Positions 1-6,458 of a stretch of DNA of 7,121 nucleotides are shown here, in pieces. A model generated the notes under the pieces. The model did not search any database. It worked only from the letters and a program-made list of their open reading frames with translations, and had not been told where the DNA came from. The DNA comes from Candidatus Dojkabacteria bacterium (lineage in GTDB: Bacteria; Patescibacteriota; Dojkabacteria; SC72; JAHDCA01). The DNA is taken from the NCBI GenBank assembly GCA_020630115.1, contig JAHDCA010000045.1:1-7121 (forward strand), given 5' to 3'. The stretch's first letter is position 1, and the number at the start of each line of letters is the position of its first letter. The translations under genes and the position numbers were made by a program.

Positions 1-1
1 G

Positions 2-622
2 ATTGAGATGCTAATCGTTCTTGCTGTACTTTCAATTCTAATTGGAATTGGGACCTCTTCATTTACGCAATTTAGATCAACCGTTATATTCAACAATGAA
101 TTTGAGGAATTCACTTCTGTAATTAGAACAGCAAAAAACAATGCATTAAATCTTAATCGCGAATCAAATCAAAAATGGCTATATGGAATCGGTGTCGACA
201 TATCTAACCTTGAAGAAGGATCTGAGTACAAGATGTTTAGATGGTGCTCACAATTCGACGAGTTTGGTGGTGATCTGACCCAAGGTAAATTCCCCAATAC
301 GATACCAGGTGAAAACATAGCCGGACTGATCCCGACAGGGAATTACAGTAGTGACTGCTTAAGAGATGGATCAATAACTACAGATACTCTGATAAATGAG
401 TACACATTCTTTGACAACACAGTTGATTCCATCGTTACACTTACAAGTACACAAGACGTTGGATATATCTTGTTCGAGAGTCTTTCTGGACGGGTCTTTA
501 CTTATAACAAGAACGGAGGACTTATAGATAATGATACAGAAATCACCTTTACAAGAAAAAACACTGAGATATCAAAAACAGTTACAATATTTCCAGATAA
601 GAACCTAATCAACTATGACTAA
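2..622 (+). CDS. GspH/FimT-like minor prepilin, 5' end cut by window
   Basis: This is probably a minor type IV pilin or pseudopilin of the GspH/FimT/FimU kind, inserted in the cytoplasmic membrane and assembled at the pilus tip. The window opens inside the gene: reading from base 2 gives I-E-M-L-I-V-L-A-V-L, the hydrophobic core after a prepilin cleavage site. The glutamate at bases 5-7 is almost certainly the conserved Glu+5. The ATG at base 8 is therefore internal, and the leader and true start lie upstream. After the N-terminal helix comes a helix containing R-T-A-K-N-N-A-L-N-L, as in GspH (A-R-x-x-A). A beta-rich globular part follows, ending in strands like those that close GspH/FimT domains. 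The mature part has two cysteines (bases 245-247 and 356-358), which could pair. It overlaps the next gene by 8 nt. The prepilin assignment is firm; the GspH subtype is inferred from pattern and gene order. Confidence 0.85.
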   Translation: MEMLIVLAVLSILIGIGTSSFTQFRSTVIFNNEFEEFTSVIRTAKNNALNLNRESNQKWLYGIGVDISNLEEGSEYKMFRWCSQFDEFGGDLTQGKFPNTIPGENIAGLIPTGNYSSDCLRDGSITTDTLINEYTFFDNTVDSIVTLTSTQDVGYILFESLSGRVFTYNKNGGLIDNDTEITFTRKNTEISKTVTIFPDKNLINYD

Positions 623-1244
623 ATTAATAAGAAAGTTCAAACACCTTTCAGCTAGATTAAGAAATGATAAAAAGTACTTTGCATTTGCACTCCTAGAAAG
701 CCTAATAGGCCTCTTCGTAGCATCAGTGGCTTCAATAATCATGCTATCAATAACGATCCGAACATACCAAAGCATCCTTGAATTTGAGTTACACGACAAA
801 ATTGTTGAGAACACGATCTCACATGGCAACCTACTAGAGAGAACAATTGATTCTGAGAACAAGCTCGACTTTGACGCGACAAATAGCTTACCGATATTAC
901 CTGAGCACCTAAACAGGTGCTTCCCAATCAAACAATCAGATGGGGCAATTGAAGTAGTTAAAAATGTACAAAGTGATATCGAAAGTGATTTTGTCAGCAC
1001 ATGTTCAGTAGAGGCCACAACCAACCGAGAAAACTTCCCAGAGTGCTACAATGAAAGACATCAGTCAAACGAAGAGATCTATACAATGCTATGCCTAACA
1101 GATATAGCGGTAGACCCAACATTTTCTAACAAGTACTATTCTGGCTTTGTGATAGGCATTGACCCATTATGCGCAAAGTCGGGTAACGAGCGACTCTGCA
1201 GACAAGCGACCTACAAATATCCATTTATTAAAAACATCATATGA
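615..1244 (+). CDS. GspI/PilV-like minor prepilin
   Basis: A 209-residue prepilin. A strongly basic leader (residues 1-23, with a K/R-rich stretch) precedes F-A-L-L-E-S-L-I-G-L. Cleavage after Ala23 would leave Phe24 as residue +1 and Glu28 as the conserved Glu+5. The hydrophobic helix runs from about 24 to 48. The L-L-E-S-L-I-G-L core resembles GspI/PilV (usually L-I-E-V-L-V-A/G). The globular part is longer than in GspI (about 120 residues) and closer to PilV (about 185). It has six cysteines (102, 130, 144, 160, 186, 195), enough for three disulfides outside the membrane. The residue before cleavage is Ala, not the usual Gly. The start overlaps the end of the upstream gene by 8 nt and the stop overlaps the next gene as ATGA, so translational coupling is likely. 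No Shine-Dalgarno sequence is visible before the ATG. The PilV/GspI subtype rests mainly on gene order. Confidence 0.85.
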   Translation: MTKLIRKFKHLSARLRNDKKYFAFALLESLIGLFVASVASIIMLSITIRTYQSILEFELHDKIVENTISHGNLLERTIDSENKLDFDATNSLPILPEHLNRCFPIKQSDGAIEVVKNVQSDIESDFVSTCSVEATTNRENFPECYNERHQSNEEIYTMLCLTDIAVDPTFSNKYYSGFVIGIDPLCAKSGNERLCRQATYKYPFIKNII

Positions 1245-1957
1245 TCAAAAAACACGGAGATAAGACGATTAACAGAACAAAGTACAAAGCTTACTCTTTA
1301 GTTGAACTGCTAATCTCAATCTTCATCATGTCAATCATACTTTTAATGATTGGGGTAACAACTACAAAGATGCTTCAAGTTAGTGCCAGAGCAACAGCTA
1401 TAGACAAGATAAACAATGAATTCAAATTTGTCAGCCAGGATCTAAAGAGAAACATCGCAAAGATGGAGTTGGGAAGCTACTTCCTCATCGACAGCGCTGA
1501 GTCTGAAGTGTTTAGAGACTTGAGACTTACTCAAGAGTCAGGCCTTACTGGAGGTAACATAACTGAAGATGATTTTGACATTGAAATCTCAGTATTTAAT
1601 CAGCAAAGAGGTGACATACTATTTATCCGTGACTACTCCAACCAAAGTTGGAAATGCTATGCTTCAGTTCAAAACCACGAGGGGAACAATCAAATAGTCT
1701 ACTCAAGATCATTAGAGGCTTGGGAATGTCTAAACCCAAGTTCATTTAATGAGAGTGGTGAGGTTCTGACCAGTTCCGACAATACGCTTAAAGGCTTTGA
1801 GATCAATTCAACAGATTTGATCGATGGAAACACTTCATTTATTATCGACATATTGATGTCACCAAAGACATTTGGACAGAACATATCGACTGAAGAGCTA
1901 CCGGAATTTTCAAGAAGATTCGAAGCAAGAACACAGAAGTTAAGTTTCATTAGATAA
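1241..1957 (+). CDS. GspJ/PilW-like minor prepilin
   Basis: A 238-residue prepilin. The leader (residues 1-17) is basic. Cleavage after Ala17 would give Y-S-L-V-E-L-L-I-S-I, with Glu22 as Glu+5. A hydrophobic helix spans about 18-40. It continues into a helical stretch with N-N-E-F-K-F-V-S-Q-D-L-K-R-N-I (residues 58-72), like the L-x-R-D-L-R-Q segment of GspJ/PilW. The C-terminus (R-R-F-E-A-R-T-Q-K-L-S-F-I-R) resembles the closing strand of PilW/GspJ, typically R-x-F-x-x-x-V-x-L-R. Two cysteines (139, 163) may form one disulfide. The start ATG shares bases with the TGA stop of the upstream gene, so it is probably translated by re-initiation, and no Shine-Dalgarno sequence precedes it. The -1 residue is again Ala. 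The prepilin call is strong; the PilW/GspJ subtype is well supported by sequence pattern and position. Confidence 0.87.
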   Translation: MIKKHGDKTINRTKYKAYSLVELLISIFIMSIILLMIGVTTTKMLQVSARATAIDKINNEFKFVSQDLKRNIAKMELGSYFLIDSAESEVFRDLRLTQESGLTGGNITEDDFDIEISVFNQQRGDILFIRDYSNQSWKCYASVQNHEGNNQIVYSRSLEAWECLNPSSFNESGEVLTSSDNTLKGFEINSTDLIDGNTSFIIDILMSPKTFGQNISTEELPEFSRRFEARTQKLSFIR

Positions 1958-1994
1958 ATGCATTATCAAACTCGTTGATTACACTCTAGGCGAA

Positions 1995-2023
1995 TGTACA
2001 AGCACAACAATTAATGCTAAATT
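1995..2023 (+). promoter_or_regulatory. weak possible promoter before the fourth pilin gene
   Basis: The 72-nt gap at 1958-2029 is the only real spacer in the five-gene cluster. It contains TGTACA (1995-2000, 4 of 6 matches to a -35 box), 17 nt, then TGC-TAAATT (2015-2023), which could be an extended -10. A transcript would begin at about the ATG at 2030 and so be leaderless or nearly so. The match is poor enough to be chance. I see no terminator hairpin in the gap, so read-through from upstream is the simpler reading. Confidence 0.2.
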
Positions 2024-2029
2024 ATTATC

Positions 2030-3016
2030 ATGAAGAAGTACAACGCCCAAGCGATTGCGATAGTGATGATCGTTCTCATGATCTTAACAATCATTGCACT
2101 TGCTCTTTTTTCACGTAATGCTACAAGACAACAAGTTACAACTAAAACAGAATCATCAAATGAGGGTGAGCAAGTAGCGAACTCGATATTGGAACTTTCA
2201 CTCCCAACCATCAAGGAAGTAATCGAAAATGAACAAATCGAAAGTTGTACTACAGAAGAACTTAATTCTTCAGAGGGTTGCACAATCCAAGGTATAGATT
2301 CAATAACCGAAATTATAAATGGGGGAGACCTAAGGCAAACATTTGATCTTTGCTTAGAAAAAGACACCTCAAATGCTAACCTGAACCTTAAGTTCGCCTC
2401 TAATAGTGACCCCGTAATAATCTCAAGAGACTCAACATTCACTTTGAAAGCTCAAGAAGGACTTCTAGATAACACAGGAGTATGCTCATCCTCATTTGAA
2501 TTTGTATCAAGAGATAACAATTCCGGCTTTATCATAACCAAGAATTATGCACAAATTGACGAGAACCTTAACCCAACGACATTCAAACCATATGAAGAGG
2601 ATGACGTAATAGGGTATTGCTTCGTAGAAACAATAAATGACGAGTGTTTCGAGGGAGACCCTAACTCAAATTACGTAAGCAGTGATGGATGGATCAAATT
2701 TGTTAGCGGAGACGAGATAACCCTGGATATGAACGAAACCAAGACCTACGATATGAATGGTCCATACGCTCCTGCAAGCGATCAGTTCCCACTTTATGAA
2801 TTCAAAGTCAGAGCTATAAACAACGAAGTAAAAATCAACATGCAGTTAAATACAAACTGTTTTGATACAAGACATAGCCTATTAGCAACAGCAGATGTGA
2901 ATTGCAATGGGACTAGTAGAGTCAAATCTCTATCAGTACCAATATATAATTTTAATCTCCCTTTGTTCGACCATACTATCTACAATGGGAACGGAATCTT
3001 AAGATATGAACTTTAA
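2030..3016 (+). CDS. PilX/GspK-like pilus assembly protein
   Basis: A 328-residue protein with a PilX-type N-terminus. Two lysines and A-Q-A-I-A-I-V-M-I-V-L-M lead into a hydrophobic helix (residues 8-27). Then comes S-R-N-A-T-R-Q-Q-V-T-T and E-G-E-Q-V-A-N-S-I-L-E (45-55), matching the PilX pattern of a polar turn followed by a helix with A-x-x-A-A-E. As in GspK, there is no glutamate at +5 of the plausible cleavage sites (after Ala6 or Ala8). Lacking it is the hallmark of the subunit thought to cap the tip complex. The length equals GspK (about 330) and exceeds PilX (about 195), but I do not recognise the GspK helical domain. The C-terminal third looks beta-rich. Eight cysteines (73, 84, 108, 152, 197, 206, 277, 292) could make four disulfides. 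The gene overlaps the next one by 11 nt. The fold of the large domain is unknown. Confidence 0.78.
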   Translation: MKKYNAQAIAIVMIVLMILTIIALALFSRNATRQQVTTKTESSNEGEQVANSILELSLPTIKEVIENEQIESCTTEELNSSEGCTIQGIDSITEIINGGDLRQTFDLCLEKDTSNANLNLKFASNSDPVIISRDSTFTLKAQEGLLDNTGVCSSSFEFVSRDNNSGFIITKNYAQIDENLNPTTFKPYEEDDVIGYCFVETINDECFEGDPNSNYVSSDGWIKFVSGDEITLDMNETKTYDMNGPYAPASDQFPLYEFKVRAINNEVKINMQLNTNCFDTRHSLLATADVNCNGTSRVKSLSVPIYNFNLPLFDHTIYNGNGILRYEL

Positions 3017-4766
3017 TCTTCAAAAAACAGTAATAGTCGTTTCACTTAGTACAATCATCCTCCTGCTGGTATTTACACTTCTTTTCATTAACGGAGTTAT
3101 CGACTTCAATAAAGTGATTGAAAGGAATAAAGCTGAACCATTAACATCAACAGAACTAACTGAGATTGATACAAAACTAAAAGAACTTCATGATTACCCT
3201 GGGATACTAATTTCAGAGACATCATATCTAGAAAACAACTTTGTAGTTTTTGGAAAACTCATATGTGACCCTGAAACAAAATTGGTAACCTTAACATCTC
3301 AAGACATGGGAGGCGTTAACTTCAATGCCAGAGGAGACATCCTTACTGACTTTGCTCATATGGATCATTTCAATCCAGAAGACGATTATCTTTTTGATGA
3401 CGATGGATGTGCCAATGGTAATTTCGAGATATCAATCAATACTCAACTCGAGCAAGGGGAGTATCTCGTTGACTACCTAACGCCTAAAGACCTTTATCAA
3501 GAGAGTTATGATGAATTATCACTGATCTCAAGTGAGGGGAGATTAGAATACCTGGAGTCTGTATATGACGAAATAAAGGGCAACATTGAACAAAACAACA
3601 ACAACCTTTGGGGAGTCCTTTATCATAACCAAATAAACTTACTATCTGAATACGATGATGTTTTTAAATTTGGAGGTAATAACCTCCCTGAGGGTGGTGA
3701 GGTTCAGCAGGACTTGAACTTTGAAAAGTATAATTCTTACAACCCTGGATATTTATCACTTTTACTACCAACAACTTCAATTTACCTCTACGAGTCAACA
3801 GGTAATGATGACTACTTAGCTGATTTTGACCAATTCGCTTTAGCCTTAATGAAGAACTCCGACCCATCAAAACTTGAATGTCTCAAGTCAATCGATGAAT
3901 CAAACTTTGATACTACAGATTGTAATATCGACTGGAGATGGGACGAGTTTTACAATGACAGTGACGTAAACTACTGTAGAGCAGTATCTCCAATGAGGTT
4001 ACTAGGACTACCAACGATAGCAAAACACTTCTGTATTGAATCGCTAAAAGCTCAACAAGAAGAGTTAATCATGAGGCTCTCCAACGCTGAAATCTCAAGT
4101 GCCAAATTCAGACAAGAGGTAAACAAGCTTCAAGCTAACATCTCAGCTGGTCAGCCTTACGAAAGTGATTTCCTACTTGACCTTGATTACATGCCAATAA
4201 GCAGAGACCCACAAGTCTTTTGGTTAATCCAAGACTTCCTCCCAAACCAATACATGGAACTAAACACTTACACTCTAGCGCTAAATAAATTCAATGTCTT
4301 CTCAGAGTTTTGTACAGATGATCAGAGCATTCAAAACTTAAATGAAATAAACAGCTTCTTAAACGTAATGACCATAATTGCTCAGAACGACAGGTTCAAC
4401 GGACTTAACTCGGATGAGCTTAGAGAACTAGTCTCAAACTGCGAGCTAATGAGTGATGTCTCAATTACTACTAACGCCCTAACTCCAGCATTAATACTTG
4501 ATGAGAAAGGGGAGTATCAAAACTCTTTAGCAAACTACATAATCAATCAATCAAACCTAGACCACTTCTACGGAATCGCACCTGACCAAGACATAACAAG
4601 TGAATACTTGGCTATATATAAAAGCAAATACAACTCTCCTCCAAGATACTACCTGGATGACCAAATAGATGCTATCTACTTAGAATATAATTTGTTACAG
4701 GGATTGCAGGATGCGGTTTTGAGGTCGAGTTTTACAGACTTTTTCTTTGAAGAAATGTGGCTATAG
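3006..4766 (+). CDS. membrane-anchored extracytoplasmic helical protein, candidate pilus-tip partner
   Basis: I do not recognise this 586-residue protein. It has one N-terminal hydrophobic segment (about residues 8-32) after a short start containing a single lysine, and no prepilin motif or convincing signal-peptidase site, so it looks like an uncleaved signal anchor with the rest outside the membrane. Residues 50-160 look mixed or beta. From about 165 onward it appears helical, with a long charged helix at 345-378. Residues 249-284 (I-Y-L-Y-E-S-T-G-N-D-D-Y-L-A-D-F) resemble the helix-turn-helix unit of (alpha/alpha) toroid enzymes, and 495-512 is a weaker echo. No catalytic residues can be assigned. 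Eight cysteines (87, 135, 292, 306, 324, 343, 436, 479) fit oxidising surroundings. It starts inside the preceding gene (11-nt overlap) and ends the operon, the place PilY1 takes in Pseudomonas. It is about half PilY1 length and shows no von Willebrand-like MIDAS or beta-propeller motif. Confidence 0.8.
   Translation: MNFNLQKTVIVVSLSTIILLLVFTLLFINGVIDFNKVIERNKAEPLTSTELTEIDTKLKELHDYPGILISETSYLENNFVVFGKLICDPETKLVTLTSQDMGGVNFNARGDILTDFAHMDHFNPEDDYLFDDDGCANGNFEISINTQLEQGEYLVDYLTPKDLYQESYDELSLISSEGRLEYLESVYDEIKGNIEQNNNNLWGVLYHNQINLLSEYDDVFKFGGNNLPEGGEVQQDLNFEKYNSYNPGYLSLLLPTTSIYLYESTGNDDYLADFDQFALALMKNSDPSKLECLKSIDESNFDTTDCNIDWRWDEFYNDSDVNYCRAVSPMRLLGLPTIAKHFCIESLKAQQEELIMRLSNAEISSAKFRQEVNKLQANISAGQPYESDFLLDLDYMPISRDPQVFWLIQDFLPNQYMELNTYTLALNKFNVFSEFCTDDQSIQNLNEINSFLNVMTIIAQNDRFNGLNSDELRELVSNCELMSDVSITTNALTPALILDEKGEYQNSLANYIINQSNLDHFYGIAPDQDITSEYLAIYKSKYNSPPRYYLDDQIDAIYLEYNLLQGLQDAVLRSSFTDFFFEEMWL
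3672..3703 (+). repeat. overlapping inverted repeats inside the fifth gene
   Basis: GGAGGT (3672-3677) and ACCTCC (3682-3687) form a perfect 6-bp inverted repeat with a 4-nt loop. The same ACCTC can pair instead with GAGGT at 3699-3703, and CCCTGAGGG sits between them. The two stems exclude each other in RNA. This G+C-rich patch stands out from its AT-rich surroundings, but it encodes the F-G-G-N-N-L-P-E-G-G-E-V loop and may simply reflect glycine and proline codons. Confidence 0.35.
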
Positions 4767-4816
4767 CTTTGGGCTACAATACTAAATGTGATCAAGAGCA
4801 GAAAAATGTAGGTATA

Positions 4817-4845
4817 TTGAACTATTACGACCTATAGGGTATAAT
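4817..4845 (+). promoter_or_regulatory. sigma-70-type promoter for the 513-residue gene
   Basis: TTGAAC (4817-4822, 4 of 6 matches to TTGACA) is followed after exactly 17 nt by a perfect TATAAT (4840-4845). It lies in the 104-nt gap after the pilin operon and points at the ATG at 4871. Transcription should start near 4852, giving a leader of only about 19 nt. This marks the start of a second transcription unit. No clear terminator with a T-tract was found between 4767 and 4816, so some read-through from upstream is possible. Confidence 0.7.
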
Positions 4846-4856
4846 AGCTTGTTAAA

Positions 4857-4865
4857 TTAAGATTT
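4857..4865 (+). other. TTAAGATTT leader motif, copy 1
   Basis: The nine bases TTAAGATTT lie between the -10 box and the ATG at 4871. The identical nine bases occur between the -10 element and the GTG at 6459. In both places the motif begins 16-17 nt after the first base of the -10 box and ends 4-5 nt before the start codon. It could be a non-canonical initiation signal or part of a shared operator. In AT-rich DNA, chance is also possible. Confidence 0.3.
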
Positions 4866-4870
4866 TAAAA

Positions 4871-6412
4871 ATGTACGAATCGAATTTTAAAATTCCAAGT
4901 AGCAATGTGGACAAAGGGTGGAGTCAAGCTGAACTAACTAATGGAGAAGGGACTGGTTTTTTAGATCTTTTTGGTGGAACACCTGATAAATATGAAATAG
5001 GTGAAAAGTTTTTAAATTTTTTGGATGAGATTGCCAGAAAGAACCCGATGTTAGCACCTTTTCTAGATAGAGTTGCAGAGCAGGTTTCAATATTTACAGA
5101 TAGGAATATTTTTGGCAATGAAGTAGGTGGAGTATTAGGCTATGCTAACTTACCAATAGTTGTATCCCCAGCGTTAATTGCACCCCCAGCGATAACTGCA
5201 CAGGTAGAGCCTGCTCATTATGCTAATGAACCTGCTGCTAAAGAAAATGATAATAAAGACAGTGAAAGTGAAAGACTTGGAGTAAGTGTACTAAAACTAC
5301 TCGAAGAAAAAGGTATTGATACAAGCCGGCACTTTAATGGTAAGGGCGAGACTAATCATATTAACTCTGAAGTCCGTTCGGCTAGAAACGCTATGGAAAG
5401 ATCTGCGTCAGATGATGCACTAAAAGCAACAAAGGATTTGAAAACTGCAGTAGTAAATGAAATGTCTCCTGAAAATCCCTACTACTTCATAACAGTGTAT
5501 GATTTAGCAATGGCAAACCTAGCCATAGCTTATGGGTTAGATCCTAATCTAACATACCAAAATATCACTGGTCTTAATGCTTACATAACAGAAGAGGAGC
5601 GTTTAGATTACCTTGCAGAAGTATTCAGAGAAGAAATGAGTGCCTGGTTATCTGGTACTGGACACGGCATTATAGAGCAAACAGCCGAGGCAATAGTAAA
5701 AGAAGAAAGTACTGCAGTTGCTAAAATTCCTACGCGAGAAACAGATGAATTGTATGACCCAAAGCAGCTAGAATGTGACCCAGAGACAGTACCGCCTCTT
5801 GATTCAGACTTTTTTAGCACAGATCTCGAAGACTACGGGGACGCACTAAGAAGCTGTATATATCAAATCAGCCTAGCACTCGGAGATGAAGGTTATTTTA
5901 ACTCTGGAGATATTACAAGTTTCAAACTTGTTGGTACGCCAGACGGTGTGGTATTGGAGACTAGAGTTCAATTTGATGATGGTGAAAAAATATTTGCAAT
6001 ACCACTTTCAGACCCTACAGTCTTCGAAGAAATTAGTAAAATCGATTTTGTTAACAGGAAACATCAAAATGCAATTTTATCTTTTATTAGTTCATTGCCT
6101 GATGGTTTTGCAGATTTAGATAGCTCACAGTTAGCTCATGTTCTATATCTAGCGACATTAGAAAAGTCTGAGCATCAGCTGAAAAACTTTCTTGATGAAA
6201 TAGTAACAATTTATAATAATGATGTAGAAGCACCAAGAATTTCACTTGTATGGGATGATAATGGACCAGCGACAAGGGCTAACGATAAAAGTTCATCACC
6301 CTTAAAAAAAGGTGGCGATGTAGTTATCTACTTTGGTGAAGAAGAAGATCATTATTTCAAAGATATTTTGTCCCGAGAATTAGACGAAGATCAATTCTCT
6401 ACAAATAAATAA
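4871..6412 (+). CDS. unrecognised 513-residue protein without signal peptide
   Basis: I do not recognise a family. The ATG is the first after an in-frame stop at 4853-4855 and sits about 19 nt after the predicted transcription start, so the start is well fixed even though no Shine-Dalgarno sequence is present. There is no signal peptide or clear membrane helix. A helical segment (41-75) precedes a proline/alanine-rich hydrophobic stretch (94-112), an acidic linker (119-134) and a helical region (135-280). Two cysteines (302, 329) flank a short helix. A likely beta-hairpin region (340-382) and further helices (383-450) follow, then a very acidic tail containing G-E-E-E-D-H-Y. It forms a separate transcription unit downstream of the pilin operon. 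Phe is spelled TTT about three times as often as TTC here (19 to 6), versus about 1:1 in the gene before it. It may be cytoplasmic, or exported by an unseen route. Confidence 0.75.
   Translation: MYESNFKIPSSNVDKGWSQAELTNGEGTGFLDLFGGTPDKYEIGEKFLNFLDEIARKNPMLAPFLDRVAEQVSIFTDRNIFGNEVGGVLGYANLPIVVSPALIAPPAITAQVEPAHYANEPAAKENDNKDSESERLGVSVLKLLEEKGIDTSRHFNGKGETNHINSEVRSARNAMERSASDDALKATKDLKTAVVNEMSPENPYYFITVYDLAMANLAIAYGLDPNLTYQNITGLNAYITEEERLDYLAEVFREEMSAWLSGTGHGIIEQTAEAIVKEESTAVAKIPTRETDELYDPKQLECDPETVPPLDSDFFSTDLEDYGDALRSCIYQISLALGDEGYFNSGDITSFKLVGTPDGVVLETRVQFDDGEKIFAIPLSDPTVFEEISKIDFVNRKHQNAILSFISSLPDGFADLDSSQLAHVLYLATLEKSEHQLKNFLDEIVTIYNNDVEAPRISLVWDDNGPATRANDKSSSPLKKGGDVVIYFGEEEDHYFKDILSRELDEDQFSTNK
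5166..5200 (+). repeat. imperfect 18-nt tandem duplication
   Basis: CCCCAGCGTTAATTGCA (5166-5182) recurs as CCCCAGCGATAACTGCA (5184-5200) with a period of 18 nt and 15 of 17 identities. It encodes the S-P-A-L-I-A-P-P-A-I-T-A stretch (residues 99-110), so the proline/alanine linker has apparently grown by an in-frame duplication. Confidence 0.7.
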
Positions 6413-6426
6413 TTGATTTAGCCTTG

Positions 6427-6435
6427 TGTTATATT
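6427..6435 (+). promoter_or_regulatory. extended -10 promoter for the cysteine-rich gene
   Basis: TGT-TATATT (6427-6435) matches the extended -10 form TGnTATAAT except at one base. It lies in the 46-nt gap before the GTG at 6459. A TTGATT at 6413-6418 is too close (11 nt) to serve as its -35 box, but extended -10 promoters can work without one. The predicted transcription start is near 6442, giving a leader of about 17 nt, nearly the same as for the previous gene. Confidence 0.5.
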
Positions 6436-6445
6436 CAAGATTCAC

Positions 6446-6454
6446 TTAAGATTT
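6446..6454 (+). other. TTAAGATTT leader motif, copy 2
   Basis: Second copy of the nine bases found at 4857-4865, here ending 4 nt before the GTG start. AAGATT also occurs at 6437-6442, 11 bp (about one helical turn) upstream of the AAGATT inside this copy, so a protein binding two half-sites on one DNA face is conceivable. Confidence 0.3.
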
Positions 6455-6458
6455 ATAT

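Noticed and set aside
8..10. ATG at base 8 as the start of the first gene
   Set aside because: It falls inside the prepilin hydrophobic core directly after the conserved glutamate codon, so the real start is outside the window.
605..1024. Open frame on the minus strand opposite the second pilin gene
   Set aside because: It is a shadow of a well-supported prepilin gene; no family resemblance, and it would be the only minus-strand gene here.
1242..1244. TGA reassigned to glycine, as in Gracilibacteria and Absconditabacteria
   Set aside because: Here TGA ends the second pilin gene in a classic ATGA overlap with the next start, and no other frame needs TGA to be read through.
2017..2442. Open minus-strand frame opposite the PilX-like gene
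   Set aside because: Its residues merely mirror the opposite coding strand, and the plus-strand gene has a clear pilin-type N-terminus and operon position.
3006..4766. PilY1 identity for the fifth operon gene
   Set aside because: Position fits, but it is about half the usual length, has a membrane anchor rather than a cleaved signal, and lacks a recognisable calcium-binding propeller or von Willebrand-type motif.
4755..4780. Possible terminator hairpin after the pilin operon (TAGC...GCTA)
   Set aside because: Only a 4-bp stem and no run of T follows; too weak to call.
6375..6399. Inverted repeat GAGAATT...AATTCTC near the end of the 513-residue gene, considered as a terminator
   Set aside because: The stem is AT-rich with an 11-nt loop, lies before the stop codon and has no T-tract after it.
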